NCBI GenBank assembly: GCA_002439755.1
Contig: DJPH01000057.1
Span: forward strand, 34,085 to 87,904
Length of the DNA: 53,820 nucleotides
From: Prevotellaceae bacterium UBA6417
GTDB lineage: Bacteria; Bacteroidota; Bacteroidia; Bacteroidales; Bacteroidaceae
Direction: 5' to 3'
A program made the position numbers and the translations under genes. Every line of letters begins with the position of its first letter. Within the stretch, counting starts at the first letter, position 1. Positions 1-8,607 of this stretch are shown here, piece by piece. The notes below the pieces were generated by a model. It ran no database searches. It worked only from the letters and a program-made list of their open reading frames with translations, and was not told where the DNA came from.

Positions 1-680
1 CCACCTTGCTCTGTGACGATGAAACGCGGTCGCCCGAAAAAGACGATGCAGACGACAAGCGTCCCTATATAATCCTTGTGGTAGGTGTGAACGGAGTGGG
101 GAAGACCACTACCATCGGCAAGCTGGCATATCTGTACAAGCAGCAGGGGCTGAACGTAGTGATAGGTGCAGCCGACACATTCAGGGCGGCCGCCATAGAC
201 CAGCTGTCCATCTGGGCCGACCGTGTGGGCGTGCCGTTGATAAGGCAGCAAATGGGGAGCGACCCTGCCAGCGTGGCTTTCGACACGGTCAAGTCGGCCA
301 TCTCGTCCAATGCCGACGTAGTGTTGATCGATACGGCCGGCCGCCTGCATAACAAGGTGGGACTGATGAACGAGCTCACGAAAATCAAGAACGTCATGAA
401 GAAGCTCCTTCCCTATGCCCCCAACGAAGTGATGCTGGTGCTCGACGGCTCGACCGGCCAGAATGCATTTGAACAGGCCAAGCAGTTTTCCAAAGCCACC
501 GAGGTCAATTCGCTGGCCATCACAAAGCTTGACGGAACAGCCAAAGGCGGTGTGGTGATAGGCATATCGCACATGTTGCACGTTCCCGTAAAATATATAG
601 GGCTTGGCGAAAAAATCACCGATCTGCAGCCCTTCGACAAGCACGAATTCGTAGACTCTTTGTTCGACAACGTCATATGA
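1..680 (+). CDS. ftsY: Signal recognition particle receptor FtsY (3' part)
   Basis: This is the C-terminal NG (GTPase) domain of FtsY. FtsY docks SRP-bound ribosomes at the inner membrane for co-translational insertion. The reading frame is open to the left edge, so the N-terminal part lies outside the window. Visible motifs are the P-loop GVNGVGKTT, then DTFRAAAIDQL, DTAGR and TKLDGTAKGG, which together are diagnostic of the SRP GTPase pair. The closing GLGEKITDLQPFD segment is typical of FtsY rather than Ffh. The stop codon overlaps the rimO start in an ATGA arrangement, so the two genes are co-transcribed and probably translationally coupled. Confidence 0.96.
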   Translation, partial: TLLCDDETRSPEKDDADDKRPYIILVVGVNGVGKTTTIGKLAYLYKQQGLNVVIGAADTFRAAAIDQLSIWADRVGVPLIRQQMGSDPASVAFDTVKSAISSNADVVLIDTAGRLHNKVGLMNELTKIKNVMKKLLPYAPNEVMLVLDGSTGQNAFEQAKQFSKATEVNSLAITKLDGTAKGGVVIGISHMLHVPVKYIGLGEKITDLQPFDKHEFVDSLFDNVI

Positions 681-1975
681 AGCAGCCAACAGTAGATGTC
701 ATCACGATGGGGTGCTCCAAAAATCTGGTCGATTCGGAGAAACTCATGCACCAGCTGATGCGCAACGGTTTCAAGGTGTATCATAATCCCGCTCGTTGCC
801 ACCGCGACACTGTCATTGTCAATACATGCGGCTTTATCAACGATGCCAAGGAAGAAAGCATCGGCATGATTCTGGAGCTGTGCAAGGAAAAAGAAGAAGG
901 ACGCTTGAACAAGCTGTATGTGGTAGGATGTCTTTCGGAACGCTTTTTCAAGGAACTCAACAAGGAAATACCCCAAGTAGACCGTTACTACGGCAAATTC
1001 AATTATGATGCCCTGATCAAGGACATGGGCAAGACATTTTATGCCGACAGTGCCGATGCGCGCAAGCAGACAACGCCCCACCATTATGCCTATGTCAAAA
1101 TATCGGAAGGCTGCGACCGCAAGTGTGCCTATTGTGCCATACCCATCATAACCGGAAAGCATCGCAGCCGCCCCGAAGACGAAATAGTGGCCGAGGTGGA
1201 ACAGCTGGCCGCCGACGGGGTGCGTGAATTTCAACTCATTGCGCAAGAGCTGACCTACTACGGCCTGGACCTTTATGGCGAGCGGCGCATAGCCGACCTT
1301 GTGGAGCGTCTTTCGGATATAAAAGGAGTGGAGTGGCTGCGGTTGCACTACGCCTATCCCAACGGCTTTCCGATGGATTTGCTACGAGTGATGCGCGAAC
1401 GCGACAATGTATGCAAATATCTTGACATTGCGTTGCAGCACGTGAGCGACACGGTGCTGACAAACATGAGGCGCCATATAACAAAAGAAGAGCAGTGCGA
1501 ACTGATTGAAAAAATACGGGCCGAAGTGCCCGGCATAGCGTTGAGGACAACACTCATGGTAGGCTTCCCGGGTGAAGGCGAAAAGGAATTTCAGGAGCTG
1601 CTGGACTTTACGCGCCTGGCGCGGTTCGAGCGAATGGGGGCATTTGCCTATAGCGAAGAAGAAGGTACCTATGCCGCTCTTCATCTGAAAGACAACATTC
1701 CCGACGAGGTGAAACAGGATCGCCTGTCGCAGCTTATGGCCTTGCAGCAAGACATATCGGAAGAAATCTGCCACCAAAGAATAGGACGGCAGCTCAAGAC
1801 AGTTATCGACCGGAAAGAGGGCGACTACTATATAGGGCGCACACAATATGATTCGCCCGAAGTAGACGGTGAAGTCTTTATAAAGGCCGATGAACGGACA
1901 TTGAGGCAGGGAAAATTCTATAATGTGACAATCACGGATGCCAACGAGTTTGACCTGTACGGAACCGTCGGGTGA
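677..1975 (+). CDS. rimO: Ribosomal protein S12 methylthiotransferase RimO
   Basis: RimO is a radical-SAM enzyme that adds a methylthio group to the conserved aspartate of ribosomal protein S12. The 432-residue length is normal. The N-terminal UPF0004 domain carries Cys13, Cys51 and Cys85 for one Fe-S cluster. The radical-SAM cluster is the CxxxCxxC motif at residues 146-153 (CDRKCAYC). A TRAM-type domain closes the protein. The MGCSKNLVDSE start favours RimO over the related tRNA enzyme MiaB. The gene begins inside the ftsY stop codon and is followed 19 nt later by an HU gene, so it sits in an ftsY-rimO-HU operon. Confidence 0.96.
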   Translation: MKQPTVDVITMGCSKNLVDSEKLMHQLMRNGFKVYHNPARCHRDTVIVNTCGFINDAKEESIGMILELCKEKEEGRLNKLYVVGCLSERFFKELNKEIPQVDRYYGKFNYDALIKDMGKTFYADSADARKQTTPHHYAYVKISEGCDRKCAYCAIPIITGKHRSRPEDEIVAEVEQLAADGVREFQLIAQELTYYGLDLYGERRIADLVERLSDIKGVEWLRLHYAYPNGFPMDLLRVMRERDNVCKYLDIALQHVSDTVLTNMRRHITKEEQCELIEKIRAEVPGIALRTTLMVGFPGEGEKEFQELLDFTRLARFERMGAFAYSEEEGTYAALHLKDNIPDEVKQDRLSQLMALQQDISEEICHQRIGRQLKTVIDRKEGDYYIGRTQYDSPEVDGEVFIKADERTLRQGKFYNVTITDANEFDLYGTVG

Positions 1976-1994
1976 ATATGATACAGGAAATAAG

Positions 1995-2273
1995 ATGAAC
2001 AACAGGGAGTTTATAGCCGAATTGTCTGCCGAAATGGGTACCAGCACAAAGGACACGCAGAAGATGGTAAACGACTTTATCGAAGAACTGTCTGTGATGT
2101 TCGACAATTCCAAGGACGTGGCCATACACGGCTTTGGCACATTCGAACTGAAAAAGCGCAACGAGAGAATCATCACGAATCCCGCAACGGGCAAAAAGAT
2201 GCTCGTGCCGCCCAAACTGTCGCTCGGTTTCAAACTGAGCAGTACGTTCAAAAACAAGATGAAGCAAGAATAA
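1995..2273 (+). CDS. HU family DNA-binding protein
   Basis: This is a 92-residue histone-like protein of standard HU length. The N-terminal helices (NNREFIAELSAEMG) lead into the signature GFGTFELKKRNERI and the beta-arm NPATGKKMLVPPK. The arm carries the NPxTG motif used to kink DNA. The ATG at 1995 is chosen over an earlier in-frame ATG at 1938 because the family begins here and an AGGAAA Shine-Dalgarno-like stretch lies just upstream, whereas the longer form would run back into rimO. It is 9 nt from the next gene, which encodes a membrane-bound HU variant. The two may form heterodimers, but that is only inferred. Confidence 0.93.
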   Translation: MNNREFIAELSAEMGTSTKDTQKMVNDFIEELSVMFDNSKDVAIHGFGTFELKKRNERIITNPATGKKMLVPPKLSLGFKLSSTFKNKMKQE

Positions 2274-2282
2274 AAAGACCAC

Positions 2283-3515
2283 ATGGCAAACGAAAAAGCA
2301 ACCATACAGGATTTGGCCGAACGGCTTGCCGAGCGCAACCATTGCTCGCGCTCAAGAGCCGATATGTTCTTGCGCAAAATGTTCAATCAGATCAAATCGG
2401 GTCTCGCAACCGACAGCTTCGTAAAAATCAAAGGGCTCGGAACGTTCAAGCTGGTGACAACCGGCAGCCGTACAAGTGTAGACGTGAATACCGGTGAAAA
2501 GATTGAAATATCCGAGCATCAGCGCCTGGTGTTTACGCCCGACAATTCGCTGAAAGAGCGTGTAAACAAGCCTTTTGAAAAGTTCGAGACCGTAAAAATA
2601 GAGGATGATGGCATTACTTCGGATTTCGATTTGACAGAAGACGAATACAAAGAACCCGAAGCGGAACAAAGTCAGGCCGAAGAGCCCGATACTTTGGGCG
2701 AACAGCCGGCAATTGACGAAACCGAACCCGCACCTGCAGAACAGCCGCAAAGCGAAACGGAAGAAAAACCGTTGGAAACAAATCTGAAGGATTCAGGCAA
2801 CAAAACGCAGGACAACAGTTCGCTGGAATGCAAGACCGTATATATCGGAGAACATCGGGAAGAACACCCGGAACCCGAAAAACCAACTGCACAAAGCGAG
2901 AAAACGGATGACTCAGAGCTTGAAAAAGAAAATTCATACATAGATACCGACCAAACCGACGAGACAGCGGACAGCAATGAAGATGATGCTGAAAACAATG
3001 ACGAAAAAGCAAAAAACAATTGGAGCCTGTTATATATTCCGTTGGCGGTCATGGGCATAGCTGCATTGATGATAGCAAGCTATTTGGCCGGCTATTATCA
3101 TCTTTTCGATTCAAAAAGAGCGGCTGATATAGAGGAAATTATACCGGCATGCTCGGTAAGTGTCACAGAAGCCGCGCGTCCTGCCATCACGGCCACACGC
3201 GATACGATGGCGGCGAAGGCAAACGAAACGGAAAACAAAAAGAACGACCCGTTTGAAGAAAGCAAAAAATATGAACAGCTCGAAAACGGTGACTATCTGA
3301 TAACGGGAACCTTGACAGTACACAAACTGAAAGTGGGAGATACGCTGCTTAAACTGTCGAAAAAAGCCTATGGAAGCTCAAGACTCGTGCAATATATCGT
3401 CTTCTACAACCGATTGGAAAATCCCGACTGCATACAATTGGGCATGGAACTGAAAATACCAAGACTGATAGACAAAACAAACGGCAAAGAACCCGGTTTG
3501 TCTAAAGATGTGTAG
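2283..3515 (+). CDS. HU-like domain, transmembrane and LysM protein
   Basis: This 410-residue protein has an unusual layout. Residues 1-95 resemble an HU/IHF DNA-binding domain (helical N-terminus, KIKGLGTFKL, arm region 65-85). Residues 100-245 are a strongly acidic, Glu/Asp/Pro/Gln-rich linker that is probably disordered. Residues 248-272 form one hydrophobic transmembrane helix. Residues 346-395 look like a LysM peptidoglycan-binding module (HKLKVGDTLLKLSKKAYG through GMELKIP). The acidic N-terminal half suggests the HU-like domain is cytoplasmic and LysM is periplasmic. It directly follows a normal HU gene in the ftsY-rimO operon. The domain calls are from sequence motifs; a tethering role is inference. 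Confidence 0.85.
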   Translation: MANEKATIQDLAERLAERNHCSRSRADMFLRKMFNQIKSGLATDSFVKIKGLGTFKLVTTGSRTSVDVNTGEKIEISEHQRLVFTPDNSLKERVNKPFEKFETVKIEDDGITSDFDLTEDEYKEPEAEQSQAEEPDTLGEQPAIDETEPAPAEQPQSETEEKPLETNLKDSGNKTQDNSSLECKTVYIGEHREEHPEPEKPTAQSEKTDDSELEKENSYIDTDQTDETADSNEDDAENNDEKAKNNWSLLYIPLAVMGIAALMIASYLAGYYHLFDSKRAADIEEIIPACSVSVTEAARPAITATRDTMAAKANETENKKNDPFEESKKYEQLENGDYLITGTLTVHKLKVGDTLLKLSKKAYGSSRLVQYIVFYNRLENPDCIQLGMELKIPRLIDKTNGKEPGLSKDV

Positions 3516-3565
3516 AATGGATTCCTTTTTATGGATTTTTAAACGCGGACTATGTTGAAAAGCTC

Positions 3566-3573
3566 TATATTTG
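3566..3573 (+). promoter_or_regulatory. -7 promoter element before the moxR-bat operon
   Basis: TATATTTG fits the Bacteroidota -7 consensus TAnnTTTG. It lies 43 nt upstream of the MoxR start in the only sizeable gap (3516-3616) between the ftsY operon and the bat operon. This makes it the likely promoter for the whole aerotolerance gene set. Confidence 0.65.
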
Positions 3574-3616
3574 CACGAAAAGTCAAAAACGAAAACAATT
3601 AACAGCAAGATAGAAA

Positions 3617-4612
3617 ATGGAAGAAAATGTAGACATACGCAGTCTGAATGAATTGATAGAAAGCAAAAGCGGTTTCGTAACAAATATCACGACCGGTATG
3701 GCACAGGTAATAGTAGGGCAAAAGCACTTGATCGACGCTTTGCTCGTGTGCCTGCTAAGCGACGGCCACATACTTCTTGAAGGTGTGCCTGGATTGGCAA
3801 AGACATTGGCTATCAAGACACTTTCATCGCTAATTGATTCGACATACAAACGTATACAATTTACTCCCGACCTGCTTCCGGCCGACATAATAGGCACAGT
3901 AATCTATAGCCAAAAGACAGAATCGTTTACCGTAAAGAAAGGTCCGATTTTTGCCAACTTCATATTGGCAGACGAAATCAACCGTGCTCCGGCCAAAGTG
4001 CAGAGCGCCCTGCTCGAAGCCATGCAGGAACGTCAGGTGACCATTGCAAGCGATACATTTAAATTGCCCGAACCGTTCCTGGTGCTCGCCACACAAAACC
4101 CCATTGAACAGGAAGGAACCTATACGTTGCCCGAAGCACAGGTAGACCGCTTCATGCTGAAAGTGATTATCGACTACCCGACGATAGAGGAAGAACAGGA
4201 AATCGTGAAAAACCATGTCAACGGCAAATCGCAGACCGTCAGACCGATTGTGAAAGCCGAAGAAATCATGGCCGCGCGCGAAGTCATCAAAAAGATCTAT
4301 ATCGACGAGAAAATCGAACGTTATATCACAGATATCGTCTTTGCCACTCGCTATCCGGAGCGTTACAACATGGCCGACATGAAAGAAAACATCAGCTTCG
4401 GCGGTTCGCCACGCGCATCCATCAATATGGCACTGGCAGCAAGAGCATATGCCTTTATCAAGCACCGCGGATATGTCATTCCCGAAGATGTGCGCGCAGT
4501 GTCGCACGACGTCCTGCGTCACCGCATCGGACTTTCGTATGAAGCCGAGGCCAACAACATTACAGCGGACGAGATAGTAAGCGAAATATTGAACAAAGTT
4601 CAAGTTCCATAG
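3617..4612 (+). CDS. MoxR family AAA+ ATPase
   Basis: MoxR proteins are AAA+ chaperones that act with von Willebrand A (VWA) proteins encoded beside them. The 331-residue protein has Walker A GVPGLAKT at residues 56-63, the Walker B segment FILADEINR with Asp119-Glu120, and the conserved KVQSALLEAMQE helix. The TQNPIEQEGTY sensor segment and a C-terminal lid domain follow. It is the first gene of the bat operon, and its stop codon overlaps the GTG start of the DUF58 gene by one base (TAGTG). The likely role is remodelling the membrane-associated Bat complex. Confidence 0.95.
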   Translation: MEENVDIRSLNELIESKSGFVTNITTGMAQVIVGQKHLIDALLVCLLSDGHILLEGVPGLAKTLAIKTLSSLIDSTYKRIQFTPDLLPADIIGTVIYSQKTESFTVKKGPIFANFILADEINRAPAKVQSALLEAMQERQVTIASDTFKLPEPFLVLATQNPIEQEGTYTLPEAQVDRFMLKVIIDYPTIEEEQEIVKNHVNGKSQTVRPIVKAEEIMAAREVIKKIYIDEKIERYITDIVFATRYPERYNMADMKENISFGGSPRASINMALAARAYAFIKHRGYVIPEDVRAVSHDVLRHRIGLSYEAEANNITADEIVSEILNKVQVP

Positions 4613-5481
4613 TGGATACCAAAGAGTTATTAAAGCGCGTCCGACAGATTGAGATCAAAACGAAAGTTCTGTCGAACAATATCTTTGCAGGCGAATATCA
4701 CTCCGCCTTTAAAGGGCGTGGAATGTCTTTTTCGGAGGTTCGCGATTACCAGCCCGGCGATGACGTTCGCGACATTGACTGGAACGTAACGGCACGGTTT
4801 AACCACCCTTATATAAAAGTCTACGAAGAAGAACGCGAACTCACCGTGATGCTTTTGATAGACGTATCGTCAAGTTTGTCATTCGGAACAATCAACGAAT
4901 TCCAAAGAACCATCGCAACGGAAATTGCAGCGACGCTGGCATTTTCGGCCATCCAGAACAACGACAAAATAGGCGTCATCATGTTTTCGGACAAGGTGGA
5001 AAAATACATTCCGCCAAAGAAAGGAAAGAAGCATATCCTCTATATCATTAGGGAAATGCTGAATTTCAAACCCGACGACAAGCGAACGGACATCAAGCAG
5101 GCACTGGAATTCATGATGAGCACACAGCGCAAACGCTGCACCGCATTCTTGATAAGCGACTTCATAGACAATAATGATTATTCGCAGGCAATTACAATCG
5201 CCAACCGCAAGCATGACGTGGTTTCCATACAAATTTACGACAGGTTCATGGCCGTGCTACCCAATGTAGGCCTGATGAAAGTATGCGATGCGGAAACGGG
5301 GCATGAGCAATACATAGATTCGTCAAACAAAAAGGTTCGCGATGCGCATCAAAGGCACTGGCTCATGCATCAAGCGAATCTGATGAACATTATGAATAAG
5401 AGCAAAGTGGATATTATCTCAGTAAGAACAGACGAAAACTATGTAAAAGCATTGATCAACCTATTCTCAAAGCGAAAATAA
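4612..5481 (+). CDS. DUF58 (VWA-like) domain protein of the bat operon
   Basis: This is a 289-residue soluble protein. It has the DUF58 signature YQPGDDVRDIDWNVTAR at about residue 45, followed by a VWA-like segment with a metal-site motif (LLIDVSSSLSFG). No signal peptide or membrane helix is visible, so it is probably cytoplasmic. Translation starts at GTG, overlapping the MoxR stop by one base, so the two are likely coupled. MoxR-DUF58 pairs are a standard unit, with DUF58 acting as the likely partner or substrate of the ATPase. Confidence 0.93.
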   Translation: MDTKELLKRVRQIEIKTKVLSNNIFAGEYHSAFKGRGMSFSEVRDYQPGDDVRDIDWNVTARFNHPYIKVYEEERELTVMLLIDVSSSLSFGTINEFQRTIATEIAATLAFSAIQNNDKIGVIMFSDKVEKYIPPKKGKKHILYIIREMLNFKPDDKRTDIKQALEFMMSTQRKRCTAFLISDFIDNNDYSQAITIANRKHDVVSIQIYDRFMAVLPNVGLMKVCDAETGHEQYIDSSNKKVRDAHQRHWLMHQANLMNIMNKSKVDIISVRTDENYVKALINLFSKRK

Positions 5482-5483
5482 CC

Positions 5484-6548
5484 ATGTTGCGAAAAATAAT
5501 ACTTGTTCTCGTCTTAATAGCCTCCCTTTCAAAAGCGGGAGGAAAGGTGACTGTTTCGGTCGAAATGGATTCAACCGTCATTCTCATTGGACAACAAGCA
5601 CATATAGCCCTTAAAGTCGTAGCCGACAGCCAGCAAAATATAACGTTTCCCGTTTTTCCGCAAAAACAAATCATTCCCGGCGTCGAAGTAATCGAAGAAA
5701 AAATAACCGGCACCGAGGAACTGAACGATGGAAGGCAGAAATCCATAACGAAGATATATACCATTACATCTTTCGACTCTACCTTATATTACATACCACC
5801 ATTTAAAGTTCGCGTCGACAATAAGACCTACGATTCCAAAAGCCTTGCCTTGAAAGTGGAAACCATGGATGTCGACACCCTGCACCTTGACAAATTTTTC
5901 GGACCAAAGGAAATTGCCGATGTGCCCTTTTCGTGGAAAGACTGGCGCGGATTGTTTTATCTGTCATTGCTTTTGATTCTATTGTTAGGCGTTTTCAGTT
6001 ACATTGCCATCCAGCTGCACAACAACAAACCGCTTATCCGCAAATTCAGAATCAAGCCTTCTCTGCCGGCACACCAATGGGCAATGAGCGAAATCCAAAA
6101 AATCAACAAACAAAAGGACATCAGCGAAGATACAAAGGAATACTATACAAAACTAACCGATATCCTGCGAAGCTACATCCAAAAGCGTTATGGATTTAAC
6201 GCAAAGGAAATGACTTCGAGCGAAATTATTGAAAAATTGAAGCTCTTGGATAAAAAATCAATCGAAGAGTTGCAACAATTGTTCCAAACGGCAGATTTGG
6301 TGAAGTTTGCAAAATTCCGCACGATGCTTAACGAGAACGACGAGAACCTTTTACGTGCCATGGATTTCATTAAGGCGACAAAGCTTGAAGTGCAGGAAAA
6401 GCCACAAAAACCTGTTGAAATTGCTCCCGAAGTGCAACGTACACGCCGCAGCCGCTTAATCTTGAAAATAGTCAATGTGTGCCTGCTGATAGCAAGCCTG
6501 GCTATCCTGTTTTACATTGGACGTGCCTTGTATCTCATGTCCATATAA
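5484..6548 (+). CDS. BatD-like membrane protein between DUF58 and batA
   Basis: This 354-residue protein has a signal peptide (residues 1-20). A periplasmic beta-rich region (about 21-150) resembles the start of BatD-type oxygen-tolerance proteins in its pattern VEMDSTVILIGQQAHIALKV. A membrane helix at about 155-178 is followed by a cytoplasmic helical region containing LTDILRSYIQKRYGFNA. A second helix at about 328-352 ends the protein. The cytoplasmic RSYIQKRYGF segment also resembles the BatD tail (ALQGYVSDKLSIP). It looks like a diverged, short relative of BatD. It starts 2 nt after DUF58 and stays in the operon. Function is not established. Confidence 0.8.
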   Translation: MLRKIILVLVLIASLSKAGGKVTVSVEMDSTVILIGQQAHIALKVVADSQQNITFPVFPQKQIIPGVEVIEEKITGTEELNDGRQKSITKIYTITSFDSTLYYIPPFKVRVDNKTYDSKSLALKVETMDVDTLHLDKFFGPKEIADVPFSWKDWRGLFYLSLLLILLLGVFSYIAIQLHNNKPLIRKFRIKPSLPAHQWAMSEIQKINKQKDISEDTKEYYTKLTDILRSYIQKRYGFNAKEMTSSEIIEKLKLLDKKSIEELQQLFQTADLVKFAKFRTMLNENDENLLRAMDFIKATKLEVQEKPQKPVEIAPEVQRTRRSRLILKIVNVCLLIASLAILFYIGRALYLMSI

Positions 6549-6563
6549 TAAAAAAGAATTGTT

Positions 6564-7565
6564 ATGACCTTTGCGAATAGCGAATACCTTTTTCTCTTAA
6601 TCCTCTTAATACCGTATGCGTTGTGGTATTTTGTTTTCAGGAAGAAGAAAGAACCAACTTTGAAAGTCCCTGATACGCAAGCCTACCGTTATATTCCACA
6701 AAGCAAGAAGCTATATTTGATTCATGCCCCCTTCTTTTTAAGGATGATCACTTTTGCAATGATTATCATTGTTCTGGCGCGTCCTCAGACGCAGAACCAT
6801 TGGAAAGACACCGAGGTTAACGGTCTTGACATCATGTTAGCTATCGATATCTCCACGAGCATGCTTTCTGAAGACCTTTCGCCCAATCGCATCACCGCAG
6901 CAAAGAATGTAGCGTCGCAATTCATTTCAAACAGCCCCAATGACAATATAGGTCTGACCGTTTTCGCTGCCGAAGCATTCACGCAATGTCCGCTTACGAC
7001 CGACCATGTTTCACTTCTCAACATGTTTCAGGGCGTTCAGTGCGACCTTGCCGCCAGAGGCTTGATTGACGACGGAACGGCCATAGGCATGGGTATTGCA
7101 AATGCAGTCAGCCGTTTGAAAGACAGTAAGGCAAAAAGCAAAGTGATCATCTTGCTGACAGATGGTTCTAACAATAAAGGCGACATCTCTCCGCAGACTG
7201 CGGCCGATATTGCCCGTCTCAACAATATCCGAATCTATACCATCGGAGTTGGCACGAATGGCACGGCACCTTATCCCTATCCCTTGCCCGGAGGTGGTGT
7301 AAAATATGTGCAGCTTCCTGTTGAAATCGATGTTCAGACCTTGGTAAACATTGCTGAGAAGACCGGAGGTAAATTTTATCGCGCCACCAACAACAAACAG
7401 TTGAGCAAAATTTACGATGACATCGGTAAGCTGGAAAAAACAAAGATTATGGTTAAGCAATACAGCAAGCGTTATGAGGCTTTCCAGCCTTTCGGCCTGA
7501 TTGCGATACTTTCGCTATTGTTAGAGTTGCTCATACAGAATATCGTACTTCGCAGAATTCCATAA
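6564..7565 (+). CDS. batA: Aerotolerance protein BatA (VWA domain)
   Basis: BatA is one of two inner-membrane VWA proteins of the Bacteroides aerotolerance complex. The 333-residue protein has two N-terminal membrane helices (about 8-25 and 58-72). The VWA domain has the metal-ion site DISTS at residues 95-99, and a further threonine/aspartate site appears in LLTDGSNNKGD. A C-terminal helix (about 310-330) anchors it again, so the VWA domain faces the cytoplasm. It lies 15 nt after the BatD-like gene and 10 nt before its paralogue batB. Confidence 0.94.
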   Translation: MTFANSEYLFLLILLIPYALWYFVFRKKKEPTLKVPDTQAYRYIPQSKKLYLIHAPFFLRMITFAMIIIVLARPQTQNHWKDTEVNGLDIMLAIDISTSMLSEDLSPNRITAAKNVASQFISNSPNDNIGLTVFAAEAFTQCPLTTDHVSLLNMFQGVQCDLAARGLIDDGTAIGMGIANAVSRLKDSKAKSKVIILLTDGSNNKGDISPQTAADIARLNNIRIYTIGVGTNGTAPYPYPLPGGGVKYVQLPVEIDVQTLVNIAEKTGGKFYRATNNKQLSKIYDDIGKLEKTKIMVKQYSKRYEAFQPFGLIAILSLLLELLIQNIVLRRIP

Positions 7566-7575
7566 GACACAGCCT

Positions 7576-8607
7576 ATGTTCAGATTTGAGAACCCGGAAT
7601 ATTTATATTTTCTTTTAGTCATACCCGTTTTGGCTCTGCTGTTCTTGTTCTTGCGGCGGCAGCGCAAAAAAAGGCTCAAGTTGATAGGGGAATTGAACTT
7701 GATCAGTCAATTGATGGACGGCACTTCTTTTTGGCGTCCCATTATCAAGTTCACACTTTGTTTGCTGGCATTAGCTTCGCTCATCATCATGCAGGCCCGT
7801 CCCCAGCTCGGCCTCGAAGTTGAAACTGACCAGCGCAATGGAATCGAGCTCATGGTTGCGCTTGACATCTCCAATTCCATGCTGGCAACCGATGTCTCTC
7901 CCAATCGTCTCGACAAGGCAAAAATGCTTGTGTCCAATATTTCCGACAAGCTGCGCAATGACAAAATCGGTCTTATTGTATTTGCGGGAGACGCCTTCAT
8001 ACAGCTACCCATCACAAGCGATATGGTATCGGCTAAAATGTTCCTTGATGCCATCAATCCCTCCATGATTGCCACGCAAGGCACTAATATCGGAGATGCT
8101 TTGCAATTGGCCATGAACAGTTTCACAAAGCAAAAACATGTAGAGCGCGCCATTGTCATCATCACCGACGGCGAAGACCACGAAGGAAAAGCCGAAGAGA
8201 TGGCGGCTCAGGCGGCCAAAAACGGAATACATGTGTTTGTACTTGGTATAGGAAGCGAAAAAGGTGCGACCATACCCGTTTCGGGCGGAAAAGATTACTT
8301 GCGCGACCGTCAGGGAAATATTGTCGTCACAAAGCTTAATCCGGCCATGTGCAAGAACATAGCTTCTCAAGGAAAAGGCGTTTTCATCCAGGTAGACAAT
8401 TCCAATATCGCTCAAGACCGCCTGTATTACGAATTGAACAAATTGGAAAAGCAGGATTTGGGCAGCGTTTCGTTCTCAAGCTATGCTGAGCAGTTCCAGA
8501 TACTTGCCTGGATAGCCTTGATACTTTTAGTTCTTGACATTCTCATCGACGAGAAAAGAAACCCACGTTTCAGCCGTTTCAAATTATTTCATGGCAATGG
8601 AAAATAA
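7576..8607 (+). CDS. batB: Aerotolerance protein BatB (VWA domain)
   Basis: This 343-residue paralogue of BatA has the same topology: helices near 10-26 and 57-74, a VWA domain, and a C-terminal helix near 310-328. The metal site is DISNS at residues 97-101, with a later IITDGEDHEG segment. Strong similarity in order and sequence (ARPQ, NGIELMVALDIS, SPNRLDKAK) shows duplication with batA. The batC start codon lies inside its 3' end, so the two are translationally coupled. Confidence 0.94.
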   Translation: MFRFENPEYLYFLLVIPVLALLFLFLRRQRKKRLKLIGELNLISQLMDGTSFWRPIIKFTLCLLALASLIIMQARPQLGLEVETDQRNGIELMVALDISNSMLATDVSPNRLDKAKMLVSNISDKLRNDKIGLIVFAGDAFIQLPITSDMVSAKMFLDAINPSMIATQGTNIGDALQLAMNSFTKQKHVERAIVIITDGEDHEGKAEEMAAQAAKNGIHVFVLGIGSEKGATIPVSGGKDYLRDRQGNIVVTKLNPAMCKNIASQGKGVFIQVDNSNIAQDRLYYELNKLEKQDLGSVSFSSYAEQFQILAWIALILLVLDILIDEKRNPRFSRFKLFHGNGK

